A stretch of DNA of 7,318 bases, taken from the NCBI GenBank assembly GCA_031178025.1, contig JAPSJU010000096.1, positions 1-7,318 on the forward strand, given 5' to 3'. Position 1 is the first letter of the stretch. Every line of letters begins with the position of its first letter. The notes below the pieces were generated by a model. The model did no database searches, had not been told where the DNA came from, and was given only the letters and a program-made list of their open reading frames with translations. Source of the stretch: Agromyces sp. (GTDB lineage: Bacteria; Actinomycetota; Actinomycetes; Actinomycetales; Microbacteriaceae). Made by a program: the position numbers and the translations under genes. This document shows, piece by piece, positions 6,101-7,318 of the stretch.

Positions 6101-7318
6101 CTCGTCGCGGAGCGGCCCACGCCGTGTGGGGACGCCGCGGAGGCCGCCGAGGATGGACTCCTCGAGCGCGTTGAGCAGCCGCGTGCCCGCCGACTGGCTG
6201 TCGGCCAGCGCGATCTCCGAGAACGGGTTCCGCACGCTCGAGGTGTGCGGAAGCCACTTCATCCACTCGAGCTCCGCCGACCAGGTGCGGTCGACGATCG
6301 CGGCGGTGATCACCTCGTTCGGCGCGTGGAGGCCGAACAGCTGCACGCCGATGGATCGTACGACGTCACCCGCCAGGTGCTCGGGGCCGGCGATGCCGAT
6401 CGCGCCGGAACTCGGCAGGAGCTCGAGGATCGGCACGTCGTCGATCGACGCGTAGCGTGTGCGGAGGTCTCCGACCTGCAGCTCGTACTTCGCGATGCCG
6501 CTCGACGCGCCGCTCGACTCCTGGATGGTGTTGCGGCTGGCGGCGCGACCCAGTCCGAGGCGCAGTGCGAGGAAGTTCCAGTGCTCGGGCCGTCGGGTCC
6601 AGAGCAGCGGACCGAGTCGCATCGCCTCCTCGTACACGTGCGCGACCGGAGGCGCCTCGGCGTTCCGGCGCTCGCGCTCCACGGCGACCTGCCCGTCCAG
6701 CTCGGACTCGAGGTCCTCGAGTTGCACCTCGAAGGTCTCGATCTCCTGCCGCAGCTTCTTCCCGCTCTGCGTCCGCTGCCCGATGTAGTTGCCGAGCATC
6801 ATGATCGGCGACATGACGACGAGCAGGAGGGATGCCGGGCGCAGGGTGAAGGCGTAGATGCCGAGGCCCATGAGGATGGGCGAGATGATCATCGGCCACG
6901 GGAACATCCGCGGATTCGCCTCGCTCGGCACCGCGGGGTGCGCGAAGTCGGTGCCGGGGTAGCGCGGCTCCACTCGCGGTGAGCGGTTGAAGGTGAGCGC
7001 GCCGCCCCGTTCGAGGACCCGGTCCTCCTCGGTCGCCGGCCCGCGGGTGGGGGTGACCGAGATCTCGGTGTCGCCCAGCACGACGACCTGGCCGGGGGCC
7101 AGGCGGGCACGTGCGACATGTCCGCCGTCGACCAGTACGCCGTTCGCCGAGTTCAGGTCGACGAGCTCGACCGAGGCGCCGACCTCGATCCGCGCATGGC
7201 GCTTCGAGATGAGCGGATCGGCGAGCACGACGTCGGTCCCCGCCGAGGCCTGGCGCCCGATGACGTGGTGGCCCTCCACGAGCTCGATGCGACGACCGGC
7301 CTCGGGGCCGTTCAGCAC
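3125..7318 (-). CDS. eccC: EccC/EssC-type T7SS motor ATPase with FHA domain (5' partial)
   Basis: Membrane-anchored ATPase that recognises and drives export of T7SS (ESX) substrates. Positions count from the GTG at 7318. Residues 1-95 form an FHA phosphothreonine-binding domain (GR 21-22, SKRHA 38-42, NSANG 56-60). Two membrane helices lie at about 139-158 and 161-179, followed by a charged coiled coil (184-222) and a family-typical region (to about 570). Three FtsK/SpoIIIE modules follow. Module 1 has Walker A GTTGSGKS (612-619), Walker B VIDEF (716-720) and ATQRP (751-755). Module 2 has GTSGAGKS (938-945) but Walker B VDGF. Module 3 has GPPQSGKT (1216-1223) but VVEN. Only module 1 keeps the Asp-Glu pair, as is known for EccC. 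The frame is open to the window edge, and the first residues (LNGPEAGRR) look like the inside of an FHA domain, so the real start is outside. Mycobacterial EccC lacks FHA; Firmicute EssC carries two. The family call is firm; the symbol is by homology. Confidence 0.95.
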   Translation of the reverse strand: MLNGPEAGRRIELVEGHHVIGRQASAGTDVVLADPLISKRHARIEVGASVELVDLNSANGVLVDGGHVARARLAPGQVVVLGDTEISVTPTRGPATEEDRVLERGGALTFNRSPRVEPRYPGTDFAHPAVPSEANPRMFPWPMIISPILMGLGIYAFTLRPASLLLVVMSPIMMLGNYIGQRTQSGKKLRQEIETFEVQLEDLESELDGQVAVERERRNAEAPPVAHVYEEAMRLGPLLWTRRPEHWNFLALRLGLGRAASRNTIQESSGASSGIAKYELQVGDLRTRYASIDDVPILELLPSSGAIGIAGPEHLAGDVVRSIGVQLFGLHAPNEVITAAIVDRTWSAELEWMKWLPHTSSVRNPFSEIALADSQSAGTRLLNALEESILGGLRGVPTRRGPLRDEDTSMRLGSQVGSAVDRGDRGEGDGDTALVLFVSAGAPVDRPRLTQLIERGPDVGIYTVFVGPTVESLPAACRTYIDATQGLDNATVGFVRAGERYEGVRIEGVSRQYADVFAKRLAPVVDASTVVEDASDLPRHVSMLSLIGHEFGEHPGTVVERWRQNNSILDRSGAILPRLRRAGTLKAFVGQGSPDAMTLDLRTQGPHALVGGTTGSGKSEFLQAWVLGMAAEYSPDRVTFLFVDYKGGSAFADCVDLPHCVGLVTDLSPHLVRRALTSLRAELHHREHLFNRKKAKDLLELEKRRDPECPPALVLVIDEFAALAGEVPEFVDGVVDIAQRGRSLGIHLIMATQRPAGVIKDNLRANTNLRVALRMADESDSRDVVGDPVAGTFDPSIPGRGIAKTGPGRLVGFQSAYAGGWTTNEVAKAEVRVGELRFGTPVLWEAAAEQESESHDVDLGPNDQKRIVRTLVEGANEARIPAPRRPWLDDLASTVDLAALPVSGDGSITLGLADVPERQLQEAMVFAPDRDGSMLVYGTSGAGKSTALRTIAISSGMRPELGAVHVYALDFGSGGLRSLEGLPHVGSVIGGDDAERVQRLLRTLGETLDRRAKAFSEVDAATLTEYREITGRNEPRVIVLVDGFGQFRTEWDSTTARLPFYNVFMRVLAEGRPLGVHAIVTADRSGAVPTAVSANISKRLVLRMSDEAAYGVLGVPKDVLGEGSAPGRAIVDGFETQIAVLGGTSNAAEQSKALSRLAAELRAAGAAEAPEIGALPTSLRSSDLPDTAGAEPVLGIVDDTLGPTGFEPVGTFIVTGPPQSGKTNALRAIVDALRRQDPAARLFHIAGRRAQLRDHAPWIRSAVTIEEVKSLARELIEVVPDEDIPGRMVIVVENVPQFADTDAERPLKELFQAINRSEQFLVGDADVSALSSGFGFIGDFKAGRRGVALRPDAFDGDSVFKVPFPKVRRSEFPEGRGIFVQNGRIRTVQLPLADRAQ

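Noticed and set aside
5686..6120. Shadow frames of Ser/Pro/Arg-rich proteins within the ATPase gene on both strands
   Set aside because: Low-complexity composition with no ribosome sites of note, nested in a continuous conserved coding region.
3089..6982. A plus-strand open frame of 1297 codons opposite the ATPase gene
   Set aside because: Its product is Arg/Glu/Asp/His/Val-rich low-complexity sequence with no domains, and it mirrors a gene with clear conserved motifs. Long antisense frames are expected where codon third positions are nearly all G or C.

Overview
The window reads as one stretch of minus-strand genes from a high-GC (about 70% by eye) actinobacterium. GC-rich third codon positions, GTG starts, AAGGAG-type ribosome sites and 1-4 base gene overlaps all fit. 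The style of the FHA-EccC ATPase and its companions suggests the order Micrococcales, perhaps Microbacteriaceae. That placement is inference, because there is no rRNA or marker gene here.

Layout in transcription order, right to left. (1) 7318-3125: a very large EccC/EssC-type type VII secretion (T7SS/ESX) motor ATPase. It has an N-terminal FHA domain, two membrane helices, a coiled coil and three FtsK/SpoIIIE ATPase modules. Its true N terminus lies beyond the right edge. (2) 3124-3034: a 91-base gap with a small perfect hairpin just after the stop, an 11-base palindrome, a weak -10-like hexamer and a strong ribosome site. (3) 3033-2701: a 110-residue WXG100/ESAT-6-like helical protein without a WXG motif. 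(4) 2701-1358: a 447-residue probable T7SS substrate, with a helical N-terminal targeting region, a hydrophobic hairpin and a Gly/Ala-rich tail without a recognisable toxin domain. (5) about 1346-762 and (6) 765-160: two soluble proteins of about 200 residues with similar predicted topology, loosely like the Mog1/PsbP fold. (7) 163-1: the first 54 codons of another gene, cut by the left edge.

Genes 3 to 7 are tightly packed: 1-base overlap (TGATG), a short junction, then two 4-base overlaps (ATGA). This implies one transcript with translational coupling. The simplest model is that the ATPase powers export of the substrate, the small helical protein is its secretion partner, and the two cytosolic proteins act as chaperones, adaptors or (less likely) immunity factors. 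No EccB, EccD, EccE or MycP homologue is visible, so the rest of the apparatus would lie outside the window. The most novel part is the module at 2857-160 (small helical protein, membrane-hairpin substrate, two look-alike soluble proteins), whose functions I cannot name from sequence alone. No RNA genes, mobile elements or CRISPR arrays were seen.
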